Positions 46,836-57,364 of a stretch of DNA of 64,000 bases are shown in pieces; within the stretch, counting starts at the first letter, position 1, and each line of letters begins with the position of its first letter. A program made the position numbers and the translations under genes. This stretch comes from Fistulifera solaris (taxonomy: Eukaryota; Bacillariophyta; Bacillariophyceae; Naviculales; Stauroneidaceae): assembly GCA_030295235.1 (NCBI GenBank), contig AP026128.1, positions 682,001 to 746,000 of the forward strand, in the 5' to 3' direction. The notes under the pieces are model-generated. The model had not been told where the DNA came from, did no database searches, and worked only from the letters and a program-made list of their open reading frames with translations.

Positions 46836-47575
46836 CCACAATTTCCAGAATTTCTGGAACACGCACTCTCTTTCGTTTTATGATCCAAATACTCTGTCCA
46901 GAAATTTTGGAATGTGCATAGCATTGCGAATTGCGGTAGACTTGGGTCGAAAAGACAGGTCCAGAATTTCGGGACCACGACAGAATTTCTAGATGATAAG
47001 CAATAACGGTACCGGTAGTCCAGAAGTTCTGGATCGTGCACATTCTTTCGTTACGATCAAAAAAACAGTTCCCGCAAAATTTGGAACGCCCACTTTCTTT
47101 CGTTATGATCCAAAACACCGTCTTAAAGAATTTTTGAAACGTCCACAGCATTGCGGTAGGATCGAAAAAACTGGTCCAGAAATTCTGGACCACCACAGAA
47201 TTTCTGTATGACAATCAATAACGGTAGTCCAGAATTTCTGGAACGTGCACTTTCTTTCGATACGATCAAAAATCAGTTTCCGGAGCTTTTGACACGCGCA
47301 ATTTCTTTCGTCATGATCCAAAGACCGTCTCCAGAATTTCTGAAACGTCCACAGCATTGCGGTAGGATCGAAAAGATAGGTCCAGAATTTCTGGAGAACA
47401 ACAGAATTTCTGTGTGACAAGCAATAACGGTAGTCCAGAATTCCTGGAACGTGCACTTTCTTTCGTTACGATCATAACACAGTTCCCGGAGTATTTGGAA
47501 AGCGCACATTCATTCGTTATGATCCAAAGACCGTATCCAGAATATCTGGATCTTGCACAGCATTTTGTTAGGACG
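46836..47575. repeat. Satellite with about 208-bp higher-order unit of four about 52-bp monomers
   Basis: GGTAGTCCAGAA recurs at 47014, 47223 and 47429 (periods 209 and 206). Each period divides into four blocks of about 52 bp, each opening with a version of CCAGAATTTCTGG, a palindrome around one central base. Two blocks continue GTGCACTTTCTTTCG, then TTACGATCAAAA or TTATGATCCAAA. One continues CGTCCACAGCATTGCGGTAG, and one carries ACAGAATTTCTGTGTGACAA and CAATAACGG. Corresponding blocks in successive periods match better than neighbouring blocks. Open frames here follow the repeat and are not genes. Confidence 0.9.
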
Positions 47576-47807
47576 TCCTTGAGAGCATGCGATGCATGGG
47601 GCGGTAGCAAAATGGTCTGTCCGTATGCCGTAGAAGGAGAGAAATATTCCCCTCCTCTCATTCTTTTTCAAGTTTCAGTCCAGTCCCGAACTCCAACCTC
47701 CACAATAACGAAAAGGCGCAGTAACCAAAGTTCACTCCTTCATTTACTTATTTGCAAGGTGTTGCGTTTTTATTTGTTTGCCTTGTGCATTTATTACTTT
47801 ATTCAAC

Positions 47808-48510
47808 ATGTCAGACAACGAAGATGACACGAAAGATGAAGAGACGGAGATGATGGATATGTTGGATTTGACGTCGAAGAAAAAGAAAAAAAGCCCAAGA
47901 AGGACGGGGAGAAGGCTGCGGCCTCCACGGAAGGAACCTCCGCGGCCACGTTGAACGAACAGCAGGCTCTTCTTCAACAGCAAGATGAGGATCAGGAGAT
48001 GGACGACGGCAACGATCGGCGGGCGGACTACTCGTACGACGAGCTCCTCGATCGTGTGGTGGATTTGTTGCAAGCCAACAACCCGGATTTGGTGGAGAAG
48101 AAGCGCACTCGTATCAAACCGCCGCAGCTACAAATGATTTCGAGTCGAAAGACTCTTTGGGTCAACTATCAAGAGATCTGCAGTATGATGCAACGTGACC
48201 CTCTCCATGTTTATCAGTTCTTCATGGCCGAGCTCGGAACTGAAGGATCGATCGATGGTAACCAGCGTTTGATCATCCGCGGACGATATTTGAGCAAGTA
48301 CATCGAGTCGCTGTTGCGTAAATATGTGGTGGAGTATGTTACCTGTGAAATGTGCCGTTCGGCGAATACTGATTTGGTGAAAGACTCCGGCAGTCGTTTG
48401 TACTTTGCAATTGTCGCGACTGTGGTAGTAGCCGTTCCGTTGCCGTCATCAAGTCGGGTTACCATGCGACGAGTCGTGCGGATCGTCGTGCAGCACGAAA
48501 CAACAAGTAG
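47808..48510 (+). CDS. Translation initiation factor eIF2 subunit beta, two frame breaks
   Basis: Subunit of eIF2, which brings initiator Met-tRNA to the ribosome. ATG at 47808 (MSDNEDDTKDEETEMMDMLD), then a Lys block (TSKKKKK) of the kind that binds eIF5/eIF2B. The frame slips at the A-rich run near 47880-47892. The core has YSYDELLDRVVDLLQANNP, AELGTEGSIDGNQRLIIRGR and YVVEYVTCEMCRSANT. The second half of the C2-C2 zinc finger and the end (NCRDCGSSRSVAVIKSGYHA, then ARNNK) lie one frame on, so one base is missing near 48408. The true stop is at 48508-48510. The factor is essential, so real loss is unlikely. Confidence 0.93.
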
Positions 48511-49296
48511 TAAATGCTTATTAATGCAAGCCTGTGACAGCTTAAGGTGTGCGACTCTTAACTTTGTTGTTGTGTGCTATCTCCGTACGAAATACAAAAT
48601 GTGGTTGAAGGCCCGTTCTTGCTTAGCTAAGTTATCATAATCCGCCGCAATAGGTCCCCTACCATGACAATACGATATGCTTTGGTCTTACCCTCAATCG
48701 CTTGTGTTTTTTCGTTGAGCGTCCGCTATATAAAAGCACTTAAGTCGTTTTAACTTCAAACGCCGCGAGAAAACTCTAATAACAACTGCTGGCATCAATC
48801 TCTCGACTAAACGTCATTGAATCGCACCTGATCCTAGTTTAGGCGAAAGCCTTCTGCTTCTAGTTCGAACTATTGGAGTAGAAAACTAGGGCTGAGGATT
48901 GAACTGAACCATGAACGCTCAGAGGACCGAAAAGTAAAACTCGACGCAAGCCCATTTAGATTCGGATTTGATAAATAGCAAGATGAAGAGAGAGTGCATG
49001 TAAGTTGTAAATGCTGTAAAATAAGTTATGGATTAAGATCTAGCCGTTATCGTCAGGTGCAGGAGTCTTTAGCCTAAAAACGCCTCACGACTAATGACTG
49101 AAATCCAGTCCTGCGAAAAAGTAATCTACAATTTGGTACTATAGTGAACCTTTGATGTGCAAAAGAAGATCGCGCATTGGATCGAAGAAAACGTTCAACA
49201 AAAATTGATGATGTATCATTGTTGCACTTCATCATCTTTCATTTATGAATCAAACAACCAATTAAAAATTTACTTTCTTCTACGGTATCAGAAAAT
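48511..49296. other. Intergenic with one diverged hairpin repeat
   Basis: Almost 0.8 kb without a gene. A diverged hairpin family B copy lies at about 49085-49120 (GACTG-AAATC-CAGTC with GCGAAAAA). The rest shows nothing I recognise. Confidence 0.45.
49085..49120 (-). repeat. Diverged copy of dispersed hairpin repeat (family B)
   Basis: GACTGAAATCCAGTC at 49096-49110 forms a 5-bp stem. The following CTGCGAAAAA parallels GTGGCGAAAAA at the 20.35-kb copy. Confidence 0.45.
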
Positions 49297-51156
49297 ATGA
49301 CGATATTGAGGATCATTCTTTGTGCACTACTTTGTCTTGTCGTGTTCAATTCAACTGTCGATGCTTCCGTCGAAGAATGCCCCGCGCCGAGCTCGATGTT
49401 CGAAGCAATGGATAACGACGAAAGTGACGAGAGAAGGAGGATTGCGCAACAAGAGGTCGAATGTGACTTGTACTTGGCTGAGTCAACTATTCCCGGCGCT
49501 GGGCTAGGGATATTTTCCGCTGTTGAGAAAAGACCGGGTGACAAGGTCGGGCATGGAGATGTTTGTATTCCGGTCATTGATCTGTACTGGCATAATTACA
49601 ACTTGGAACCAAACCCTCTCAAGGATTACTTCTGGGCGGGGAAAGCGATGGGAATGCACACAGAGACTGCGACGGAAGATAAGGAGGCATACTGTCCAGG
49701 ACTGGATTGTGCTATTAATTGTCACCTCGGTCTCATCAATGTGGGAAAGTCAACTCCTCAGTACGATGCCGATGCCGGTGATTCCAGTACTCCCTACCAC
49801 AATGGTACAACGGAAGTAACACGGTATATTCCAGCTGGAGGAGAGCTATTCAAATTTTACGGAGATAGTTGGTTCGTATCACGAGAACGGATCTTTGGGA
49901 AGATACCCTTGTCGGGGAGCTATGACATTGCTATGAAAATACTAAAATCCCTCAGAAGGCTCCCGTTTGACGACTCGCTTCATGAAGCCATTTTTGATTT
50001 GATTCATAAAATAAATACTGGGCCTTTTGAATCCCGACAGCTCAACGCATTTCCACCGACGTGGCAACAAGTGAAAGACGCTATGAAAATCGATGACTTG
50101 GCCAGTTGGCAGCAACCACAACACACTCGGTCCGTCGACTGGCTGAAAGACAACGGTCGATGCATCGATCACATTCGGCCGGGAAGATCAGAAATTGCTG
50201 GTCGCGGTGCCTTTGCTACTCGTTTCTTGCCAAGAGACACTATCATAACGACTTCTCCTCTTCATCACTTTCCCGACAACAACGTGATGAAACTCTATAA
50301 CATTACGCTCTACGACGGAGATTGGATACGACTTGTTGATGAGGTAGTGGGACAACAACTACTGGTAAATTATTGTTTTGGTCATCATGAGTCGACGCTC
50401 TTGCTTTGCCCCTACGGCTCTGGAGTGAACTACATCAACCACAGCCGGGAACCCAATGTCAGGATCCAATGGGCTACGACTTTCGAGGCTGCACACAATC
50501 ACGACATTGTTACCCAGGGAACGATTGAAAGTTTCAAGGATAAGAAACCAGTTGTTGCTTTCGACTACGTCGCGATTCGTGATATTCAAGAAGGCGAAGA
50601 ATTATTCATCGACTACGGCGATTCATGGCAACAGGCATGGGAGGATCACCAAAAGAATTTCAAAGTACCTGACACTTCCATGTTGGCGGTTAAATACAAC
50701 GAATTGGTTGAGGATACACCGCTTCGAACTGTAGAGGAGCAGCGGCATGACCCATATCCATCCAATCTGCAGATGCGATGTCACAAAGTGCTGGTGTATG
50801 GAAAACAGAAGAAGGGTCTAGACTTCCGTCGATACTTGTGGCAGGTTACCGATTATGGAGAATCTTGTCGCGTACTGGAACGATTCGAAGAAGAAGGCGT
50901 CATTTGGTACACAATCGAAGTGGAAGTGTGGGATGCTCGCAAAGATGAAGACAGCACGAAACGAGAAGCCGAGTTACCAGCGGATACCGTTACGCAGCTC
51001 ATCCGAACCGACGTTCCTCGGTCAGCCATTCGGTTTTTCGATATACCACAGACAACTCCGGTCTATGCCCAAGACGCTTTTCGTCATTTCATTGAAGTCC
51101 CCGACGACTTGTTTCCGAAGCAATGGCGGAACCTCGTCCAAACCAACGCTTCATGA
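49297..51156 (+). CDS. Secretory-pathway protein with two SET domains
   Basis: A 619-residue single-exon protein from the ATG at 49297. Residues 1-24 form a signal peptide (TILRIILCALLCLVVF, then DASVEE). A first SET-like domain (about 55-200) opens with STIPGAGLGIFSA and ends ELFKFYGDSW but lacks the NHS substrate/SAM motif. The second (about 290-445) opens with SEIAGRGAFATRFLPRD, has NYINHSREPNVRIQW (the NHS motif intact) and ends EELFIDYGDSW. An all-beta C-terminal part with a KRYLWQ-like region follows. SET proteins methylate protein lysines. A secretory signal is unusual for them; the target compartment could be ER, plastid stroma or outside. No ASAF-type motif is visible after the signal peptide. 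Confidence 0.88.
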   Translation: MTILRIILCALLCLVVFNSTVDASVEECPAPSSMFEAMDNDESDERRRIAQQEVECDLYLAESTIPGAGLGIFSAVEKRPGDKVGHGDVCIPVIDLYWHNYNLEPNPLKDYFWAGKAMGMHTETATEDKEAYCPGLDCAINCHLGLINVGKSTPQYDADAGDSSTPYHNGTTEVTRYIPAGGELFKFYGDSWFVSRERIFGKIPLSGSYDIAMKILKSLRRLPFDDSLHEAIFDLIHKINTGPFESRQLNAFPPTWQQVKDAMKIDDLASWQQPQHTRSVDWLKDNGRCIDHIRPGRSEIAGRGAFATRFLPRDTIITTSPLHHFPDNNVMKLYNITLYDGDWIRLVDEVVGQQLLVNYCFGHHESTLLLCPYGSGVNYINHSREPNVRIQWATTFEAAHNHDIVTQGTIESFKDKKPVVAFDYVAIRDIQEGEELFIDYGDSWQQAWEDHQKNFKVPDTSMLAVKYNELVEDTPLRTVEEQRHDPYPSNLQMRCHKVLVYGKQKKGLDFRRYLWQVTDYGESCRVLERFEEEGVIWYTIEVEVWDARKDEDSTKREAELPADTVTQLIRTDVPRSAIRFFDIPQTTPVYAQDAFRHFIEVPDDLFPKQWRNLVQTNAS

Positions 51157-51621
51157 GTACTATTCTGTCGCAGCACTTGCTGAACGCATGTAATCTGTTC
51201 GACTTGATCTAATGCCAAGAAACGTCGGTGATAGATTGGGCCACGAAACCTCCAGCCACGTTTGTCGTGGTTGCAGCGTCCACCTGCAGCTCTATATCAC
51301 ATCTCGCAGAGGCGTATTTGCTCTGAATAATCTAACAGTCTTGGAGGCGATTCTATATCATTGCACTCTAAGGTTAATGAGGACCCTAATTTAATATTAA
51401 AGTTTATGTTTTCTGTCAAGTAGATGCAATGGGCTCCGTTGCAACTTATTCATGTCCCAGGAAAAATAGCTGTGCGGTCGGATCACAACACAAAAGTGGA
51501 AACCCAGCCGTGCCGTTCAAGTGGGTGCGAGAAAGTGGCTGCAAGCATCGATGCTGAAATCTCACGGATATGATCAAGAAAAAGGCAGAAAGTGAAACGA
51601 TTGATCAAACACTGACAAATT
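51157..51621. other. Intergenic between convergent SET and coiled-coil genes
   Basis: No supported gene or repeat seen. Confidence 0.4.
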
Positions 51622-52106
51622 TTAGAAGGGATCCCCACTGTCGACCGTCAACGCTGACAATACGCTGAGGGGAATGACTTGATCTTGTTCGATTACTTCA
51701 TCGCGTTCTTCTTCGTCTTCATCGAAGGGATCTTCCTCTTCGTGGTCTTCGCATTCGCCATTAAGATCACAAAGCAAAGGTGACTTTCCGGGCGAATTTT
51801 CTCGAAATTCTGCCCACTGCAGCAACGATGATGCTTTTCTTCGAATGGCTTCTTCCTCGTCCTTATCCTGTGTTCGTTCAACCCATTCCGTCTTCTTTTC
51901 TTCTTCTGCATAGTCGTCAGTTTCGTTCCGTTGCTGCATGACCTGACTTCGCAGACGAAGAATCTCGTTCGAAGCTAGCTCCAATTGTTTCTTCAAGGCC
52001 TCAATCTCTTTCACTTGTTCCGTATATTTCGACTGAAAAAGTTACGCTCTTCTCGCAGACAGAAGAGCTGATCTTTCAAGTCGTTGTGCTGATTGAAAAA
52101 GTTCAT
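51622..52106 (-). CDS. Small acidic coiled-coil protein of unknown function
   Basis: About 161 residues if started at the ATG at 52106 (MNFFNQHNDLKDQLFCLREE). A TTTTT run near 52040 puts this one base out of frame with the main frame, which continues QSKYTEQVKEIEALKKQLEL and further heptads (SNEILRLRSQVMQQ). The second half is very acidic (EEEDPFDEDEEERDE) and ends LSALTVDSGDPF. I do not recognise a family. The coiled coil suggests a dimeric adaptor; nothing more can be said. Confidence 0.6.
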
Positions 52107-52592
52107 TTTCGCAGTTGGAGTGAGTCGAGGTATCAATAAGCGAATCAACGAGCAGTCTGTTTGAATGTTATGTTACAACATTCATGGACGAGGCAGTGAA
52201 GGCATGCAATGGAGTTAAAGGTCGACCGGGCAAAATAACGATGGAATGAGAAAACGCCCACGTATCGAGCGGAGTATGAATTTCCGTTGATATCCGTTGG
52301 TCATATTATATAGGTATGTGGGACTGGACAACGGAAAATAGGCCTCGCTTTTCTTGGAATTCGCAGATCCTGAACCCCAATCGCCTCCATTTTGTCGGAC
52401 GAGAGGACAGACAAAAGAGTGGACGAAAATATAAAAAAAAGAGAGATCAGAGATCAGCGGTTGCGGTTGCGAGTTTTGCGAAGCAAAAGAGATGATGATT
52501 GATGATAGCTCTCTCTTAGGTCGTCGCTCAACATCCTCTTACTTCAAGCATCAAACACTGTAATTAGAATTATACTAAAGAGGAACAGAAGA
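52107..52592. other. Intergenic between divergent coiled-coil and PPR-like genes
   Basis: Bidirectional upstream region with an A-rich run and a GAGATCAGAGATCAG duplication near 52440-52456. No gene. Confidence 0.4.
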
Positions 52593-53782
52593 ATGATACG
52601 GTTGCGTCCCTTCCAACAAAGGCTCCTGTCGACTGCGGTGGCGGTCGAGTTGCCCATCCAACACAGCCGGAAACAACTTCCCCCCGTTTGCACAGATCCG
52701 GTGCAACTTAAGGAAATGACGAGCGAAATACTTCAGGCACCGATGGGTTCTCTATTCTCTTATGACATGCAAGTCACGCAGAAAGATATCGATCGACACC
52801 GTGACGAAGCGTGGAACAAGGCCGATTTGACCGTACAAAAGTAGAATTTCTTCTGCGGGGTCACGCGGCCGGCATCGAGGGCACCATCTGGAACCGTTGG
52901 CTGGAACAAAAAGCAACTCATGATGATTCTAAACCGATGCAAAGTTTGCTGGATCGAATATGGCGAGAAGGGCAGGTGTACATGACCATACGAACGCAGC
53001 GTATGGAAGAGCTATTCGGGCAGGAAGAAGACAACGAGGAAGATTTAGAAGGTATTCACAAAAATATTGAAGAATTAGCTAGAACGGGAACGCTCGAATA
53101 CGATGGATCTAGTAGTGAAAGTGAAAGCGATAGTGATTCATCCAGTGATGAGGAGGATCCAACTGCTTCGTACGATAACGAATTTGCCTTCCCTGGACCA
53201 ACCACTGCCATGTACGAGACAGTGCTTGATTCATTGGCATGTCAGGGCCGTGTGATTCACGCCAGCTGGGATCTTTTGCAAGATGTGCTCGGAAGACATA
53301 ATCTTGATGGGGGAGATGAGTTCAATACAAATGAATTTACTCGTCCATCGGTGCTGTGCTTCAACGCTCTGATTCGAGTCGCAGCCAATCAAAAATATGA
53401 TGCTAAGAAATCAGATGTACAGGACCGCGATCATGCGCTTCTCCTGGCCTTTCAGTCATACGATGCTCTCAAGCAATGTAAACTGGTGGAAGCGAATAGT
53501 GCCACTTATTGTTATCTGCTCCAGACTGTGTCCAAATACTTTCCGCCCTCGAAAAGCCGAGGGAATATCGCGCACGGGATGTGGCATCAGGCTTGTACGC
53601 AAGGCTTGGTGGATGATTCGGTTATTCAAGCTTATTTAGATGTCAATAGCCCGAGTAATGGAAGCGAATTTGACGAGTACATCAAGAATCATTTGGAAGG
53701 AAAAACAAGAAAGTCGGTTCCACAAAAGTGGACGCAAATGAGCCGAAAGCTAAGACATGATCCCAAAGATGCTTTCTATTAG
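52593..53782 (+). CDS. Probable mitochondrial PPR-like protein, one frame break
   Basis: About 396 residues. The ATG at 52593 gives MIRLRPFQQRLLSTAVAVEL, a basic amphipathic mitochondrial presequence. The frame stops at 52844 beside an AAAA run and continues one base on as VEFLLRGHAAGIEGTIWNRW. An acidic Ser/Glu/Asp block (SSSESESDSDSSSDEED) separates the N-terminal part from helical repeats such as TTAMYETVLDSLACQGRV, PSVLCFNALIRVAANQ and NSATYCYLLQTVSKYFP. These have the x-x-x-Y/F-N-A/T-L spacing of pentatricopeptide motifs. PPR proteins bind organellar RNA. Only about three repeats are visible, so the assignment is moderate. Confidence 0.6.
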
Positions 53783-53899
53783 AATGTAATTGAAGGCAAT
53801 AAAGTAAATACACTAAAATTGTTTGCACTTTACTTTCACAGTATAGCGAGTATCTGCTGGATCTCCATCTTATAGCTTCTCAATGACATATTCATGTTG

Positions 53900-56733
53900 C
53901 TAGCGTTGGGTTAGACGAGTGATCAAATCTGACTTTTTCCCAGAGACCGAGAGTCCTCTCTTTCGCAGCTCATCTTTTAACTGGGCAACGGTCATGGCGG
54001 AAAAGTCTACGACTGGGCTCTCTGGTACACTTTCCTCGATCTCCCAGAATGCACCTTTTTCGCTTTCCTCAATCTCCATCAACGCTTCGTCGGACGGTTC
54101 TTCATCGGGGTCGAATCGTAATGATATTTCACGAGTTGTCCGTGCTAGTTGCTCTTGATCGATTTCGTTTTCGTCGTCTTCATAAATTTCATTTACTTCA
54201 TTCTGTCGAGAAAACTCAAACGCCTCCAAGGCGGCAATAAGATCGGCTCTTTTTCCTTTTGTGGAGAGACCTCTTGTACTTAGTTCCCCTCGTAGTTCGG
54301 CTAAACTCATTCCATACCAATCTGTTGTTTCTTCGTTTTCAGATTGCGCAAACGATTCAAACTGAGTTTCTTTTCGGCCAGCTTCTGTGAAAACCTCAGA
54401 TTCAAACATTTCTACAGCCGCCCGGGCTGCTGCTGCAAGCGCCTCTTCGTCAAACTCGTCGTCAAGATCCGGATATGTCTGATCAGATAGCACATCAAAC
54501 ATATCCTTTGATTCTTCAAGTGGCGTGATTTCTTCATCGTTGTCGACATCCATATCATTTTCATCAAACAAATCAATACTATACATCTCCACAGCTGCTC
54601 TAGCAGCTGCAGCAATGTCGTCCTCGAAGCTATTCACTTCAGTGTTCTCCGCCCATAGTTCCTCATCGCTGAGTGAATCTGTTGAGCTTAAAGAAGCAAA
54701 GGATTCAAGTCTAGCGATAAGCTCAGATTTTTTCCCTGCTGTAGCCAGTCCTCTGCGGTTTAATTCTTCTTTTAGCTGAACCACAGTAAGTTTTGCCCAT
54801 TCTGCTCCCCCCTGCAACTATCTCATCCTCTGCATTGCCCTCGTTCACCATAATTCCTTCTCCTTGGACGTCAGATTCCTCCAATCTCGTCACAAGATCA
54901 GCCTTTTACCGCGAATAGGAAGACCGCGAATTGAGCATTCTTCGCGAAGCTTTGCTACCGTCATCTTCATGTAGTTGGAGCCGACCTCCGCAGTTATGTC
55001 ATTTGTCATTTGAGAGTTCCACTCGCTGCGTGTTGCAAGTTTCTCTTTTGTCATTTCATCCTGTAGCTCTTCGTAACTGTCAACGGCGGCTCGTGCCGCG
55101 GCCGCAAGGTCCTCGATGTCCAGTTCATCCTCGTCATCATCCATGACATCAGACAACGAAGATGCTAGTTTCTCCGCGGCATTCCATTCCGCTTTCTCGT
55201 CCTCGTCCGCCATTGCTTCCGCTAAGTTAGCTATTTTCGCTTCTAAGCTCTGTTGCGCTGCACGAATTGAAGCCTGCCAATCATCGTCGCTAAAATCATC
55301 ATCAAAAGCGCGTCCTCATCTTCTTCAAGAAGCGCCGCTTCCCTTGCTTCCTGTTCCGCGATTAATGCATCTTCAGCTAGCTTCTTCTTCGCACGTGCGA
55401 TCTCTGCCAATCGCGCTTCTTCCACAAGACGGGCTTCTTCGGCCACTCTCTCCTGCTCAATTCGTGCCTCTTCCGCTAATCGCGCTTCTTCCGCTATGCG
55501 TTCCCGTTCGACACGCGCTTTTTTCTGCTCGTTGAGCCTCTTCTGCGGCTCTCTCCTCTTCCATTCGTGCCTCTTCTGCCATCCGTGCTTCTTCTGCAAT
55601 GCGCGCCTGCTCAATACGAGCTTGTTGCGCGATTCTCGCCTGTTCAGCACGAGCTTCTTCTGCTAGTCGCGCTTCTTCTGCAAGTCTTTCCTTTTCGATT
55701 CGGGCCTCATCCGCCAAACGAGCCTCTTCGGCTATTCTTTCCTCCTCTAGTCGCTTTTCCTCGGCAATTCTCGCCACCTCCTCTAATCGAGCTATCTCAA
55801 TACGCTTGGCTTCTTCTAATCGAGCAGCCTCTAGCGCAAATCTTTGTTTATCCAGCGCTTCATAACGGAATCGTGCTTCCATGAGGGATCTAGATGCTAA
55901 TTCTGCTTTCCTCTGAGCAGCTTTCAACGCTGCTTTTTGTTTATCACGAGTTTCGTAGCGAAAGCGGGCTTCCATCAGCCATCTCGCTGTTAACTCCACT
56001 TTTGCCGACGGCGCAATTCCTGTTCTTTTGCTTCGGCTTCCATCCGTCTTTCTCTTTGTAATCTTCTTTGCTCCGTAATGGCAGAAATCGCAGCTGGGAG
56101 TACGGATTTATCCATCTTGAAAAGCAAATCAGATGTAGCTTTTGCAGCATCAAAACTAAGACTTCCCAGTAAACGAATGACATTTCCCGCCGCGCCTGGT
56201 AAAATTGCTGCCACGGCTCCTCCTACGCTGGCGACACCGGCTGTGACGATCCCTTTCCCTCCAATGGCTCCCAATATAGCTGCCGCCAAAGCTGCGCCCT
56301 GGATTGTTTTCGCCGGAACTCCTTTTTCAAAATCCGTGGCGGCGAGACTTTTGATCCACTCCCCAAATTGTGTCACGACGGTGCGGGCATCATCTTCCTC
56401 GAGTCGCGCCACCAACGTTTCTTTCGGGCCATCCGTGGGCAAATCTCGACTGGAAAGCTCTTCGCGCAAACTGCGTTCGGTAAAATCTTCCCATTTCAAT
56501 TCGTATGTCTCGCGCTCTTGAATGAAAAATAGTTTGTCGGGTGGCGTCTCGGGCGGGGACGGTTTTCGCCGAGGGTCTGACGCGGGAGGCCGCGGAGAAA
56601 ACCGGCCTTGTGGGTCACTGCGCAACGGCGTACGTCTCGGAGGACGATATAATTGGCTTTGTCGATTTTGAAACGCAGCTGTATTTGATATTAGTAGCCA
56701 ACACACGGTGGCGAATTGAATGAAAGTTCTCAT
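53900..56733 (-). CDS. Plastid-targeted protein with five SAP domains and a long coiled coil
   Basis: About 940 residues from the ATG at 56733. The signal peptide FIQFATVCWLLISNTAAF|Q ends in an ASAF-type motif, then comes a Pro/Arg-rich transit-like region. SAP 1 (TERSLREELSSRDL) is near 56470. A Gly/Ala-rich hydrophobic stretch (AALAAAILGAIGGKGIVTAG) follows, then several hundred residues of E-E-A-R-L/I heptad-like repeats. Four more SAP motifs follow (TVAKLREECSIRGL, TVVQLKEELNRRGL, SLAELRGELSTRGL, TVAQLKDELRKRGL). They alternate with acidic spacers carrying AAAARAAV. SAP domains bind DNA or RNA, so a nucleoid, membrane-anchored or RNA role in the plastid is inferred. Frame breaks near 56000 (AAAA), 55535 (AAAAAA), 55305 (TTTT), 54905 (AAAA) and 54815 (GGGGGG) look like indels. 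Confidence 0.78.
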
Positions 56734-57364
56734 GAAGAAAGCGGTCCCCTCTGAAACTCGTCTCTGTATTGTTGTATGCGTCTACTGCACTCTTCCGGCT
56801 GAAACTAGGTAATCTTCTTTGTCGATGCTGGCATGCCCAAGCCGTTTTGGCTGTTACAGTTCTTACCTCTCTCTTATGAATTGATAAAGGATGGAAGCTT
56901 TGTCATTCCAGCGTCAGCGCTCACAAAAACAACAGTTTTGTTTTCAAACTTGAAATGGCTGTCCTCGATCCTTGATCTTGGACTTGGATCGGCAACTGGT
57001 TTTTCTACTTCCCTCTCCACAGTCATTATGCTGTCCGACAGGTACCGGATGACATCATGATCTTTCTTCAACGACAAAACGGAGACTATCCCCACTCTTA
57101 ATGATAATGAATTCTTTAGGGCCGAGAACATTACCAACGGTCAAGTCTGCCGGATATTTAACGTTCATTTGCTTAAATTAACACTAAAGCCAATACTGAC
57201 GGATGAATCTTTGGTCACTTAGAGGATTGGAACTGCATGCTTGCAAGTGGCGAAAGCGCAACGGATATGATGTGGACGTAAAAAATATCACACCGCAAGA
57301 TTGCATTATTTCCTTGCCCCTGGAATGATACAGTTTGACGACTTGTAAACTCGTTGCAAGGAGA
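56734..57364. other. Intergenic between divergent SAP and Cys-rich genes
   Basis: Divergent upstream regions. Open frames on both strands at 56833-57137 show no domain. Confidence 0.4.

Noticed and set aside
46836-47575. Heat-shock-element reading of the AGAATTTCT palindromes
   Set aside because: The spacing between GAA and TTC is one base, not two, so they do not match the heat-shock element.
46799-47661. Cluster of overlapping open frames with repeated peptides
   Set aside because: The peptides mirror the 52/208-bp satellite; coding is a by-product of a repeat with few stops.
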